This document shows, piece by piece, positions 1-9,235 of a stretch of DNA of 64,000 nucleotides. This DNA is from Hyposmocoma kahamanoa (taxonomy: Eukaryota > Arthropoda > Insecta > Lepidoptera > Cosmopterigidae). Position 1 is the first letter of the stretch; each line of letters begins with the position of its first letter. The notes beneath the pieces are model-generated. The model was given only the letters and a program-made list of their open reading frames with translations. It was not told where the DNA came from and did no database searches. The DNA lies in contig NW_020653713.1 in NCBI RefSeq assembly GCF_003589595.1, positions 5,513,405 to 5,577,404 of the forward strand, given 5' to 3'. The position numbers were made by a program, and so were the translations under genes.

Positions 1-240
1 TTTAATCGATTGCGTAAAGTCAATTTAAAACTGAATCCACTTAAATGAGAATTTTTACGAACGGAAATAGTTTATTAAGGTCACAAAATTACACCGGAAG
101 GCATTGTACCCGACCCGTGTAAAGTTACATTAAACAAATATCCGGTACCAAAAAATGCAGACGACGTCAAACGTTTCGTTGCATTTGCGAATTATTATAG
201 ACGTTTTATTTCACAATTTGCGAAAATTGCACATCCGTTA
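1..240 (+). pseudogene. Ty3/gypsy reverse transcriptase fragment (first element)
   Basis: Frame 1 reads as the C-terminal part of a Ty3/gypsy reverse transcriptase leading into the connection region. It contains a GHKITPEGI stretch, then VKRFVAFANYYRRFI, which matches the conserved 'FLGLANYYRRFI' segment of the 17.6/297/412 group. Two in-frame stops (codons at 46-48 and 91-93) break it. It starts outside the window and ends abruptly near 240. Its sequence differs clearly from the RT at 2658-3712, so it belongs to a different gypsy lineage. The integrase that should follow is absent, so there is an internal deletion or a chimeric junction. Confidence 0.85.
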
Positions 241-815
241 AACCAATCAACCAGATCGCTAGTCAGTCCCGTCCCGCACGCACCAACCGTCCTCGCCGGC
301 GAGGTCGTAGAGCCCCTCATTTCAGCACGTACACTGGTAGATTCTCTCCTACAGCACACCCTTCTGACGGAAGTCTCCAGTAGCGCCCTGAGCCGAGGTC
401 CGTGCACACTTGGGCGCCATCAGGCCCGCTACTTAGCTTTAAGTTTATTTTAGGGGTTATCAGCCTTCAGCTCGCCCTTTTCTCCGGTGGCGCAGTCAAG
501 GCCTTCAGCGGCCAACTGCAAAATATACTTAAAAAAAAAAGAGTCGGGCTCATTCCGTTGCCAGCCGCCGTCGTTTTCGGAGCCTCTGCATTTGCGTTCG
601 CCAACTCGCTCATAAGTGTTTATTTTAAAATTGCTAAAGTGTTTAGTGCTGATTGCTATTGGTTATTTGTTAAATGAGTTAGAAATACAGTAGTGTAGGA
701 TTGTTACTTCTTTTACTTTTAAAAAAATTGCTCGAGATTTTCAAGATCACAGGTGGGATTCGATCACCTTTATCCCATAGTGCTCGCCATTGTGTAATTG
801 TCTTTTTCGTGTGAA
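241..815 (+). repeat. Probable retrotransposon 3' tail and LTR-like non-coding region
   Basis: About 265-393 reads in one frame as a short basic, arginine-rich peptide (PRRRGRRAPHF) ending at a stop, compatible with the C-terminal tail of a gypsy polyprotein. The rest, up to the gag frame at 818, is moderately GC-rich and then AT-rich, and sits where the 5' LTR and leader of the second element should be. I could not fix LTR ends: no second LTR copy lies in the window. GCACAACGTGGGACC at 828-842 resembles part of a tRNA-Lys-type primer site, but weakly. A 91-residue open frame at 402-677 is probably fortuitous. Confidence 0.4.
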
Positions 816-817
816 AA

Positions 818-1795
818 GTGAAAGAAGGCACAACGTGGGACCGTCCTTATCGTAATCGTGAACCTCGTCGTAGTCGACGTAGTAGTGGAGAACGCCGACG
901 TAGTAGGTACCGCGATCGTACCCCTGATGATAGTGTTAGGCGCGAAATAAGTGCTATGTTAGCCCGACTTAAAACGTTAGAAAGTCAAGTGCCGCGACAA
1001 AACGTAAGCGCCGCCTCATCGCCTCCGACTAGGCGCCAAGAATCGTTTAGACGCATAGCATCAACGTCGCCCGGTAGGCCTGTGTCGCAGGCGCATCGTG
1101 CAGTGCGTTCTATGACGCCTCCTTCGCCAGCGCAGCCGCTGATTGTCTCGCAGTCGTACCGGGCGACGGGGGCCGAATCGGAACAGTTCCTAGTAAGATA
1201 AATGCGCCGTCCACGATGACCAATCGTATCGTGGATGCTATTCGTTCAATTAACACGGTAGTAAAGTCTAGTCAACACTATTATATCTCAAATTTTGACC
1301 CTAATTTGCACAATATTGAGGATTGGTGTGAAGAGGTTGACCGCGCTAAACTTCCTAATAACTGGAGCGATTATGAGTGAAGGCCTCGTCGAGACGAAGC
1401 TAGGACGTGGTTGAATGAGTGGGTCACCACTGAGCGTACTTGGAGTAGTTTTAAAAAAGAGTTCAAACCTTTGTGCCCGAAAACACCAGACGTGGCGAAT
1501 ATTTTATTTTAGGTTATGAGTACAAATTCAGATAACTACCCTACGTATTCAGATTACGCTCGTCGATCACTGCTTTGTTTGCGCATAGTAAGGGGTCTTA
1601 GTGACGAGTTAATATCGACAATTGTAATACGCGGTATTACCGACCCGTAAATTAGGGCGTCGAATTCTTTTCAATATACGTGGAGCCTAGTACATCTAAA
1701 GGCAACGTAACTCGTGTTCCGTCTCAAACTAGTTCCAGTGCAAAGTATAAGAACGTTTTAAAGGCGACTCCGCGTAAGCGACGTTTTGAACAAGG
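818..1795 (+). pseudogene. gag: Ty3/gypsy gag (second element), broken
   Basis: An ATG at 818 opens a 127-residue frame very rich in Arg and Ser near its N-terminus, ending at a stop at 1199-1201. Gag-like sequence continues from about 1216 (MTNRIVDAIRSINTVVKSS, then FDPNLHNIEDWCEEVDRA, typical of the capsid of lepidopteran gypsy elements) but is cut by stops near 1378, 1512 and 1648 and by frameshifts. It is followed by the zinc-knuckle region. A non-functional structural protein gene. Confidence 0.75.
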
Positions 1796-2559
1796 GAAAT
1801 GTTTTGTGTGAGGTCAGTTGGGACATAAACAGGCGGATTGCAATAATAAGAGGGTTAAGACAAGTGAGGCGGAGGGTTCTTCTAATAGTGGTTCTGAGCC
1901 TAAACCTGTTTTTGTACTAACAAAGCCCGTCACGTGTTCATTTTGTAAGAAATCGGGTCACAAAGTAGAGAGCTGTTTTGCTAAACAAAAATCGGAATCG
2001 CGCAACAAAAATAATGTAAATTTTTGTGGTGAAAATCAAACTACCCGCAATAATAATGTTACTGTTATCCAAAGTGTACCTATTGATGTTTTGATAGAGA
2101 GTGGTTCTTCTATTTCACTTATGTCGTCGTCCTTACTGAAACATTTTATTTGCACACGTAAACCGGCGTTTCGTGTGTTAAAGGGTTTAGGAACTCAAGA
2201 AATTGAAAGGATTGATTACTTTACCAATTGAATTCGATGGCATAACTGAAATTGAAGTAGATATGTGTGTAGAAGCGTCGGAATTCATGAATACGCCAGT
2301 GATCGTCGGTACTGATGTACTAAAGAGAGAAGGCGTTCGTTATGTTTGCACACGCGATTCCCAGATGCTCACTAGAGAAAGTATTAGTTCCAATAGGGTG
2401 ATGGCTGTTCAGTGTGATGCGCCCACTCATATTGACATCAACACGCCGCTTGCTGGCGCTGAACTTCAAGGGTTGTTGACGATTATAAATCAATTTTCTC
2501 GACATTTTATTTTTGGTACTGCTACATCTACTGTCAACACGGGCACTATGACTATCTGA
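1796..2559 (+). pseudogene. Ty3/gypsy nucleocapsid zinc knuckles and aspartic protease, inactivated
   Basis: Two CCHC zinc knuckles are visible. The first (1800-1842) reads C-x-x-stop-x4-H-x4-C: its second cysteine codon is TGA. The second (about 1936-1977) is intact: CSFCKKSGHKVESC. A protease domain follows with LIESGSSISLMSS near 2090-2130; the usual catalytic D-S/T-G triplet is ESG here, so the catalytic aspartate has changed to glutamate. A frameshift near 2210 moves the protein into the next frame, where EFDGITEIEVD and NTPVIVGTDVLKREG continue the protease, ending at a stop at 2557-2559. Confidence 0.8.
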
Positions 2560-2565
2560 CTGAAG

Positions 2566-3167
2566 AGTGACACCCCTGTCAACTATCGACCTTATCGTCT
2601 GTCTCACGGCGAAACACTTTACGTTCGTGAAATTATTAGGGATTTAATTCAAGAGTCCTAGATAAGGGTATAATTCAAGAGTCGGAATCAGACTATGCGA
2701 GCCCGATCCTCTTAGTCAAGAAGAAGGATGGTTCGGATAGGATGTGTGTGGATTTTCGGAAATTAAACGACGTAACCATAAAAGGTCGGTTTCTACTTCC
2801 TAGAATTGATGATCACATAGACCGTTTAGGACATAACAAATATTTCACTAGCCTCGACATAGCCACCGGATTTCACCAGATTTCAGTGCAAAAGGAGTCA
2901 GTTCCTTTAAACCGATTTGTTACGCCTGAAGGGCACTATGAGTACCTAAAAATGCCGTACGGTCTCGCGAATGCTCCTGTTATATGCCAACGGATCATTG
3001 CAAAAACACTTAAGGAATATATCGAATCTGGTTATATCCTGGTCTACGTAGATGACGTCCTCATTTTGAGCCACTCGCTGGATGGCGGATTAAATCTTTT
3101 ACGCAAAGTCCTTAAGACACTGACAAACTCGGGTTTCTCTATCAATTTGAAAAAATGCTCTTTATAG
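2566..3167 (+). pseudogene. pol: Ty3/gypsy reverse transcriptase, palm domain largely readable
   Basis: After the stop at 2557-2559 the RT N-terminus continues (NYRPYRLSHGE, where gypsy RTs have YRLSP), then shifts frame near 2655. From 2658 to 3167 the palm is open: ASPILLVKKKDGSDRMCVDFRKLN in shorter pieces, SLDIATGFHQI with the first catalytic Asp, the LKMPYGLANAP block, and the YVDD active site near 3045. It stops at 3165-3167, where a 183-bp insertion begins. Upstream frameshifts mean it cannot be made from this copy. Confidence 0.9.
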
Positions 3168-3346
3168 CGAAACGGGTGAGGGTCTTAGTACCCTTGGGAG
3201 ATCAGAACGACACCTATTAAACCTTCAAGCGACAAGAGACAACACACACGACAAGTCCGTCATCCTATACGCCAACGTCATATGTCCGCACTCGCTATAG
3301 TGACGGCCAGTCGTAGGATCGTACCAAGGAGGCGCGTTACATCTTT
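3164..3346. mobile_element. 183-bp insertion inside the gypsy RT, flanked by TCTTT
   Basis: The RT reading is interrupted just after the NLKKCS segment and resumes with EIEYLGRTISEG at about 3355. The intervening DNA is unrelated to gypsy. TCTTT occurs at 3159-3163 and again at 3347-3351 and looks like a 5-bp target duplication. I see no terminal inverted repeats and do not recognise the insert. Confidence 0.5.
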
Positions 3347-3712
3347 TCTTTCATCAGAGATTGAATACTTGGGTCGAACCATTAGCGAAGGTTAGGTGAG
3401 GCCGAGTAGAGAAAAGTCAAAGCGTTGACGGATGCACCTGAACCGACAAATGTGAAGCAAGTCCGCCAGTTTATGGGCCTAGCCAGTTATTTCCGGCGTT
3501 ATATACCTGGTTTTGCTCAGAAAACTGCCTGTATCGCAGGTTTAACACGTAAAGGGGTCAAATTCGATTGGCGATTGGAACACCAAACGGCTCGCAGCGA
3601 AATAATTGACTGCTGAACCAGTGAGCCAGTGCTCGCGATTTACGATCCTTCTTTGCCTATTGAAGTACATACAGACGCAAGTTCGGTAGGTTACCGGCCG
3701 TTCTTTTGCAAG
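3347..3712 (+). pseudogene. pol: Ty3/gypsy RT connection and RNase H start, truncated
   Basis: Continuation of the second gypsy element: EIEYLGRTISEG, a stop codon, then VKQVRQFMGLASYFRRYIPGF (read in pieces), then EPVLAIYDPSLPIEVHTDAS, which holds the start of RNase H with its TDAS catalytic motif. Stops at 3394 and 3614 interrupt it. Homology ends near 3712; the rest of RNase H, the integrase and the 3' LTR are missing. Confidence 0.85.
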
Positions 3713-4684
3713 TAGCCATAAGTAAAAATGCAAGTAGCCGGTGGAATGTTATCTCATTGGTTTTAAAATTTTTGTTTTCACTCCAATTTTTTCAAGGTGT
3801 ATCGCTACAACTTGGCATTTTCACGTTTTACGAGAGATCTAGTATGTACAACGATCGCCATGTCACTGTGGCGATGTTTGTAGGCGTGTCACCTCGATAT
3901 GGTCGTTTTGACCATATCGAGGCGATACGGACCACGCCCCCATACCATATCTCCTCTTTTTTACTATATCTATGGTCATGACAGCCTAGACATTAGTTTC
4001 TGTACCTGTCTACTCTCCCTGAACTTTATTCTTGAACATAATATCTAAAAGTGTACAATAGATAGGTGAATAGATGACAGATGAGAGATATAGTTTTAGA
4101 AATTGGAGTGTTTCCGCCTATTAACAATTATTGGGTTTTGCGTGCTTTAAATTAGTAGCCGAATGTTTTTTTTTAAAAAAGGTTTTCTATAATTTAATAT
4201 TTAAAATAGGACCAAACTTCGTTTGAATAGACCGTGCCTGTAGTACCGTATATTGATTTGTTCTATATTCTAAAATTTCTTTACGATGAAGGACTGAGGA
4301 TACTTAATTACTTCTAAGCAAAGGTTTCAAATAGAGAAGCTTACCTCGCTGTTCTGTGAAGTCTAATAATTTCTCATTTCAGAAATATTTTCAATAGGTT
4401 AGGTACTTTGTTACAAGGACTAATGGTGTCACTTTGTCAGGCGACAACGAGAGTGAGGCTTCCTATTTGTTTAAATGAACCTTCTTACCGTATATGTTAA
4501 GATAAAAATTTGTATCTCTTTGTTTATTTAGGTGCCTCTGAACAAATATAGGGTGCCAATAAAGGGGGATAACTTTAAAGCCAATTACTTACCTTATTAT
4601 ACTTACATTGAAGAATTTATTTTTTTAATGAATTAATATACATATATATATATATATAAATATATTTATTTATATAATTCAATC
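3713..4684. other. AT-rich sequence without identified genes; hairpin and (TA)n
   Basis: No coding signal. At 3892-3904 and 3910-3922 the 13-mer CCTCGATATGGTC and its exact complement form a perfect hairpin with a 5-base loop. A TATATA microsatellite lies at about 4638-4668. The rest is unassigned. Confidence 0.5.
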
Positions 4685-4878
4685 ATTTTTTTATGTGAAA
4701 TTAGTCCACTAGTTTGTTGTAATTATTAATACAAAGATCGAATACTCAGAAAAAATCATTCGATCCGGCCAGACGCTATACCAACTAAGCCACGGAACGA
4801 ACCAGCGGACTTCACGAATTCTTCTATGTGCCGTCGTGTCTTTGTATTTGGCTTTTTTCAAAGACTTTGAAGTAATAT
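4685..4878 (-). mobile_element. SINE-A copy (tRNA-derived SINE-like)
   Basis: Matches the family seen again at 26255-26540. On the - strand it reads: a region ending ACGAATT, a tRNA-like part (CCGTGGCTTAGTTGGTATAG, an A-box relative), GCCGGATCGAA, then the tail GATCTTTGTATTAATAATT and CAAACTAGTGGACTAATTTC. The B-box segment has been lost. TIR-Z begins directly at its end. Confidence 0.65.
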
Positions 4879-5259
4879 GACACGTAATTCGAGCCACCTC
4901 GCATCAGTATTAAATGCCGCAAGCTTAAACAATGTTCGATTGATCAAGAACTAGCCTACGCAAAGGAAATAAAACTATTTTTCCGAATTTAAATCGCGTT
5001 TTTTCGAAAAAACCACAAAAAACAAAAAAATAGGTTTGTGTGAAAACACAAATATACGCGATTTAAATCCGGAAAAATAGTTTTATTTCCTATGTGTAAC
5101 AATCGCGAAAACCTAAGAACTCGATATGTCCTACGCAATTTTGAAACTAGTATATTTGGACTTGCAAAACCGGGGGAAACTTTTTCTTCGATGATAACAC
5201 TATTTTTGTACTCTAGCCCTTTTAGGCAAAAACGCGAGGTGACTCGAATTATGTGTCCG
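4879..5259. mobile_element. TIR-Z copy 1, interrupted at 4964-5129
   Basis: Ends GACACGTAATTCGAGCCACC and GGTGACTCGAATTATGTGTC are inverted repeats of each other. Internal motifs AAGCTTAAACAATG and TTTTGAAACTAGTAT are shared with copies at 26757-27000 and 40446-40624. With the nested insert removed the length (about 215 bp) matches those copies. Non-autonomous; no transposase. No convincing target duplication. Confidence 0.7.
4964..5129. mobile_element. 166-bp palindromic PLE-like fragment nested in TIR-Z
   Basis: Flanked by the 9-mer CCTACGCAA at 4955-4963 and 5130-5138, an apparent target duplication. The two intact TIR-Z copies lack this sequence at the corresponding point. The insert contains a near-perfect inverted repeat: arms 4965-4998 and 5057-5090 (GGAAATAAAACTATTTTTCC and its complement, continuing to AAATCGCG). 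The right arm and the following GTAACAATCGCGAAAACC match the PLE-like repeats at 30300-30350 and 30478-30612. Confidence 0.7.
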
Positions 5260-5269
5260 TGATATATAT

Positions 5270-5485
5270 ATGGTACCAAGTCCATAACAATCATAGTGCC
5301 ACTCAGAACTTTAAATTGCAAAGATTTAAGACGCCACTGCACCCGTCACCTTGAGACATAAGTTGACAAGCCCCATGTGCCTGTAATCTTACCCTTCAAA
5401 ATCAAAACGCAGTAATGCCCACATTACAAAAATAGTTAAGGTGGCACTACTTCCCTGGACGTCAAAGAACTCTATCGCTACTAGA
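5270..5485 (-). repeat. Rep-1 copy
   Basis: On the - strand carries the family core: TCAACTTATGTCTCAAGG, the GTGGC...CTTTGCAATTTAAAG segment and TGGCACTATGATTG. The AATA-rich tail is missing at 5270. The upstream part, CCAGGGAAGTAGTGCCACC, is also recognisable. Confidence 0.75.
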
Positions 5486-7027
5486 TTGCAAGTCGCAATT
5501 TGGTCCTAGAACCGGGAGTAGGTTTGGAACTGAAGTCGGAAGATGAGTGTGCCGACAGCTCTGCACTTAAAGTGGAAATTTGTTAGTGGACTTTAGAGTC
5601 AACAGCTCAGCGGTGGCAACCGTTAGTTGTGCAATGAACAACGGGAAGTGAGCGTGCCAACAGCTCCGGTACCTATCTGAACAATAAGGAAGGAGCTGTA
5701 CGTGCACCCGGCCCAGCTCACCCGAGGCACTAGCCTCTTGAGAACCTGATGAAGTCCGTAACAACGGTCTGTAACCACCCTGTCCACGGACTGATCTGGT
5801 TATCACCAGATTGTATTGAACCTGAACTGGTAAGGTCCACGTGCATGTACAGGTTATAATATACTTTCCGCGTAACCAAGAGGTTGATAGGATTGGTCTC
5901 TATAATCAAAGCTTAAGCAGAAAGATATGGGCCTGGTCCTACAGGGAATCGAAACAGTGAGCTCGTCATCACACGCCGTCGTCAAATGTCAATCATGCAA
6001 TCAGAACGAAAAGGACGGACGACTGATGCGAAACGCACTATCTACGTCTTTTTGCTCATATTACATAGATATAAAGTTTATTTTATGCGATTCTGTCAAT
6101 AAATGTGGTGAGTCCGTTAGAGCAATACCACACGGGTGCTGCCGATGCGTCGCGTTGTAGCAATGCGATTTCAACGCACCGAGTGCTACATGAGCAAAGC
6201 AAGATCGCAACGTAACGCCCGTTACACGCACATCAGCACCCCTCGCCGCATCGTTTCCTGGTCCCTTGTCCGATGCGAATGCGTTCCGTCTCTAAGCGCT
6301 GTTTCAACGGTACCATGTGGCATATAGTTCTAATATATAAGTGTGTATCACAACAAAAATACTATTGGTTGTTGAAGCTTATTTTTTTTTGCTTTGGGTA
6401 TACATAAATAATGCATAAATGCAATTAAGATAACCGAGTAATATTCATTACTATGTTGTGTAGATGGGCCTCATCTTCTTGCCCTCATTGGCTGGACCTC
6501 ACCCACCCAATATACATAACTCGCCCTGTAATCTCGCTGGCGCATTGTCCAATTATCGGGCGTAATTAAAAGCCCGTAATTGGCTTTATGCTGCCGATAG
6601 AGCTCTTGAATTGCCGATCTCTGATTTAGCGGACGCTTCTAAAATTTGTTTTGCTATAAACTAACATAATGTGCCACATAACCGCACCAATTAACCCCCT
6701 TTACACAGTCACCCTATGATTAGGAGCGTATAGGATTGGTCACGGGAAAGCCTGCACGTGCAATTGTGCGCGATTATCTGTTTGAAGTTTTATAAACTAA
6801 TTTTCTTTCGTGCGCCATTGCTCGCGATCGTTTTTATTTTTACAACGGAAAGAGCGACCACATAAAGGCAATCGCACAGGACAGACCGCATGAAACTGGC
6901 GCGTGTTGGAGTGCGTGACTGAAGAGCGCAATCGCGTGGTCTTTCTCTATTCCTTCCAATGTCTTTTCACGTGCGTTCATTCGCTCACCATCGCTGTATC
7001 ACTCGCGATAGAGTTTCTGTGTAAAGC
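5486..7027. other. No identified gene; locally GC-richer stretches
   Basis: 5530-5850 is GC-richer, with a short near-repeat (GTGTGCCGACAGCTCTG at 5545 and GCGTGCCAACAGCTCCG at 5651). 6100-6330 and 6740-7020 are rich in TCGC/GCGA motifs. CAATACCACACGGGTGCTG near 6124 and the complement of ACCATGTGGCATAT near 6312 could be worn terminal repeats of a roughly 205-bp element, but the match is weak. No domain is recognisable in the 60-80 residue frames. Confidence 0.3.
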
Positions 7028-7142
7028 CCGATATTGCATATTCTCAAACTAGGGAATTTTCTGTACAATGGGTACCAGAGCAACGACACCATTAACACTG
7101 ACCGGAATCAATTTGAAAAAGACAATAAATACCCCAAATTGG
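7028..7142 (-). repeat. SINE-4 fragment
   Basis: Contains CTAGGGAATTTTCTGTACAA and TGGGTACCAGAGCAACG, closely similar to CTAAGGAATTTCCTGTACTA and GAGTACTAGACCAATGG in the fuller SINE-4 copy at 23275-23485. The tRNA-like head is missing. Confidence 0.5.
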
Positions 7143-7300
7143 TCCTACAGTGAAATTACAAGCACATGGGACTTGTCAACTTGTCTCAGTATGACAAAAG
7201 CAGTGGCAGTGTTTCTCAAATCTTTGTGATTTAAAGCTCTGAGTGGCAGTGCAACTGTCATGGATAGGCATTTTGCTTACCACCAGGCGTGCGCCTGACT
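7143..7300 (+). repeat. Rep-1 copy
   Basis: Plus-strand order: GTGAAATTACAAGCACATGG, ACTTGTCAACTTGTCTCAG, TTTGTGATTTAAAGCTCTGA, GTGGCAGTGCAACTGTCATG, TTGCTTACCACCAGGCG. Breaks off into a T-rich stretch where SINE-2 begins. Confidence 0.8.
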
Positions 7301-7306
7301 TTTTAT

Positions 7307-7527
7307 TATTATTTTTTTTATAACGCACACACTCAACATAGCCCCGCACTAGGGAAACCCTGTGTCGCGGGTGCCATGGACACACATAGACAACCACAAA
7401 TTACACCCAAACTCACGAGAGAAATAAATGTAAGCCATAGACACATTTCTCCCGGCCCGGGAATCGAACCTGGGACCTCTGCGTGGCAGTCCGGCATGGT
7501 AACCGTTTGGCCACAGAGGCAGTTAAA
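7307..7527 (-). mobile_element. SINE-2 copy (tRNA-derived)
   Basis: On the - strand: GCCTCTGTGGCCAAACGG (A-box-like), then CCCAGGTTCGATTCCCGGGC (B-box), then a tRNA-unrelated body with CTCGTGAGTTTGGGTGTAA and CTAGTGCGGGGCTATGTTGA, and a short simple-repeat tail. About 220 bp. At least nine copies in the window. The internal promoter, A/B-box spacing and simple tail are SINE hallmarks; it is not a functional tRNA gene. Confidence 0.85.
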
Positions 7528-7841
7528 AAAAAATACTTGTTCATCCCGTCGCTTAATGTCATAAAAAAATATATAGGATAAGATACATTTATTTAATTGT
7601 AATTTAATCTAATACAAGTAAAACGAAATATCAAGTTATGATTATATTAAAATAAGCAGTAAAAAACCTTAATTTATATACAATCTTCATAAAGTTGTAC
7701 AATTAAATCCTAGCTTTATTGGTGTATTGCGATACCCTAAACTTAGTAAATGATACCTGTATTTTTTATTCAACTTGTTTGTGCTTACTTTCTTTAAATT
7801 AAAACAGGTTTGATATAGAATTCAAATTAATGTGTTATAAA

Positions 7842-8075
7842 CATTGACTTACAATTATATGGACGTCGGGTCCGCGCTAAAAAGTGTCCGCACTTCTAAG
7901 GCGCTAAAATCGTATACAGAGCGCGACACTCCGCTTTAGTCTTCATTTGTTCTACTGGCAGCGCGATACTGCGATGACATTACAATTTAAATTTCGAATA
8001 GGTTGACTTGGGACATTTTTTTCGTGGTTTTTGTATTAGACCCGTCGCCGTCGTCCATTTATTTGTAAGTCAATG
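7842..8075 (+). mobile_element. hAT-M MITE, copy 1
   Basis: Starts CATTGACTTACAATTATATG and ends with the inverted CATTTATTTGTAAGTCAATG. Flanks GTTATAAA (7834-7841) and GTTATATA (8076-8083) are an 8-bp target duplication with one mismatch. 234 bp, no coding capacity. The 8-bp duplication points to the hAT superfamily. Confidence 0.9.
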
Positions 8076-8083
8076 GTTATATA

Positions 8084-8765
8084 AATATAATTATGAAACA
8101 GTCTGCATCATCATAAATTTTATTCTTAAGCCAAAATATGACAAACTTTTTACATACTTTCTTATTTACGGCGAAATCATGCAAATGATAAACAATATGT
8201 TAGCCAAGAAAGTATTTAAAAAAAAATATTTTAATACGCATGATGTTATGGCACACAATTTTACTTCAACTGAGAAATATAGCGTTATTTTGCTTATAAA
8301 AGTTGAGCGATCAATCTGGCCGATTTTTTCTTCTTAACCCCTTAAACGACGACATTCGTTCGCTTAAAATTCACTTTTTCAATGTACTCCATCAACATTC
8401 ACTGAAGGCTGCGTGGGGGCGGCGACAGGCCCGCTCATTATGCCAACAAATTCGAGCATCGCTCTTCGTGTCGCCTGACAAAATGACGTCATTATTCCCA
8501 CCTAAATACCTACCTATTGAAAATTTTTCATAGAAACGGATTATTATAAAAAGGGTTCTTTATGATGCTAACTTATAATATTTTTTGTAAGAAAAAAAAT
8601 ATATTCATAAGAATTGCCTGGTCATATTTACTAACGTTTATTACGTGGTTACGATTCTTACCTCATATAAGATGTATATTTATTGTCAAAACAGCACACA
8701 ACAGAAACAGCATAGGTGTGAATTCACGAATACTGAAAAACAATAAATAAGGTTCAAGTGAACGG
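8084..8765. other. AT-rich sequence, nothing identified
   Basis: Frames of 60-109 residues occur but are low-complexity Lys/Ile/Asn/Phe translations of AT-rich DNA with no recognisable domain. Confidence 0.4.
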
Positions 8766-8940
8766 GTTCGTCCAGGGAAGTATTGCCTACATACTATTAC
8801 TGCTGCCAAGCAATAAATTTGAGAAAAATTAAATTATTGCGTTCCGGTTTTGAAGGATAAGAGTGCTGGTGAAATCACAGACACATGGGACTTTTCAACT
8901 TAATATCTCAGGGTGATGGGAGCAGTGGCATGCTTATCGC
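8766..8940 (+). repeat. Rep-1 copy, 3' truncated
   Basis: GTCCAGGGAAGTATTGCC, GCGTTCCGGTTTTGAAGG, GTGCTGGTGAAATCACAG, ACATGGGACTTTTCAACTTA, TATCTCAGGGTGATGGG. It is joined directly to a LINE-P fragment at about 8930 instead of continuing to its tail. Confidence 0.75.
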
Positions 8941-9235
8941 TATTCTACAGGATATCCATGGGGAGTATGCGAAAGAATGGCCCGAATTAATGCCTTCCCC
9001 TTACCATCATCGGGAAGACCAGATGTGGGCCAGGGTTCCCCCTCTATGTTATGGATATCTCAAGGATTCGCACTAAGTGTGTCGCTTCCACATTTACATG
9101 GCGAACGGCTAACGGAGTGGATTTCCCTGCCTGCAGACTTGTTCCCTGAAAAGTATAATTTGGATCGATTCAAGGCGGGAGTGAATAGGCATTACTTAGA
9201 TGCGCATGCTCCATCGTTAACTTAATCGTCACTTT
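8930..9235 (+). pseudogene. LINE-P reverse transcriptase C-terminus, frameshifted
   Basis: Related to 47290-47583 and 50035-50349. One frame gives ISLPADLFPEKYNLDRFKAG followed by VNRHYLDAHAPS, the typical C-terminal end of insect non-LTR retrotransposon polyproteins ('LWNSLP...F...FK..VNRHL'). The upstream half is in another frame. The segment begins GCTTATCGCTATTCTACAGG, nearly the same 5' limit as the copy at 47583. Confidence 0.7.

Noticed and set aside
402..677. 91-residue frame with hydrophobic stretches
   Set aside because: It lies where the gypsy LTR/leader should be and has no homology I can see; hydrophobicity arises from T-rich DNA.
818..860. Primer-binding site next to gag
   Set aside because: Only a partial resemblance to tRNA-Lys-type sites, overlapping the gag start; the LTR boundary could not be fixed.
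6100..6330. CG-rich MITE with ATACCACACGG ends
   Set aside because: End similarity is too short and imperfect and no target duplication is visible; left as unassigned.
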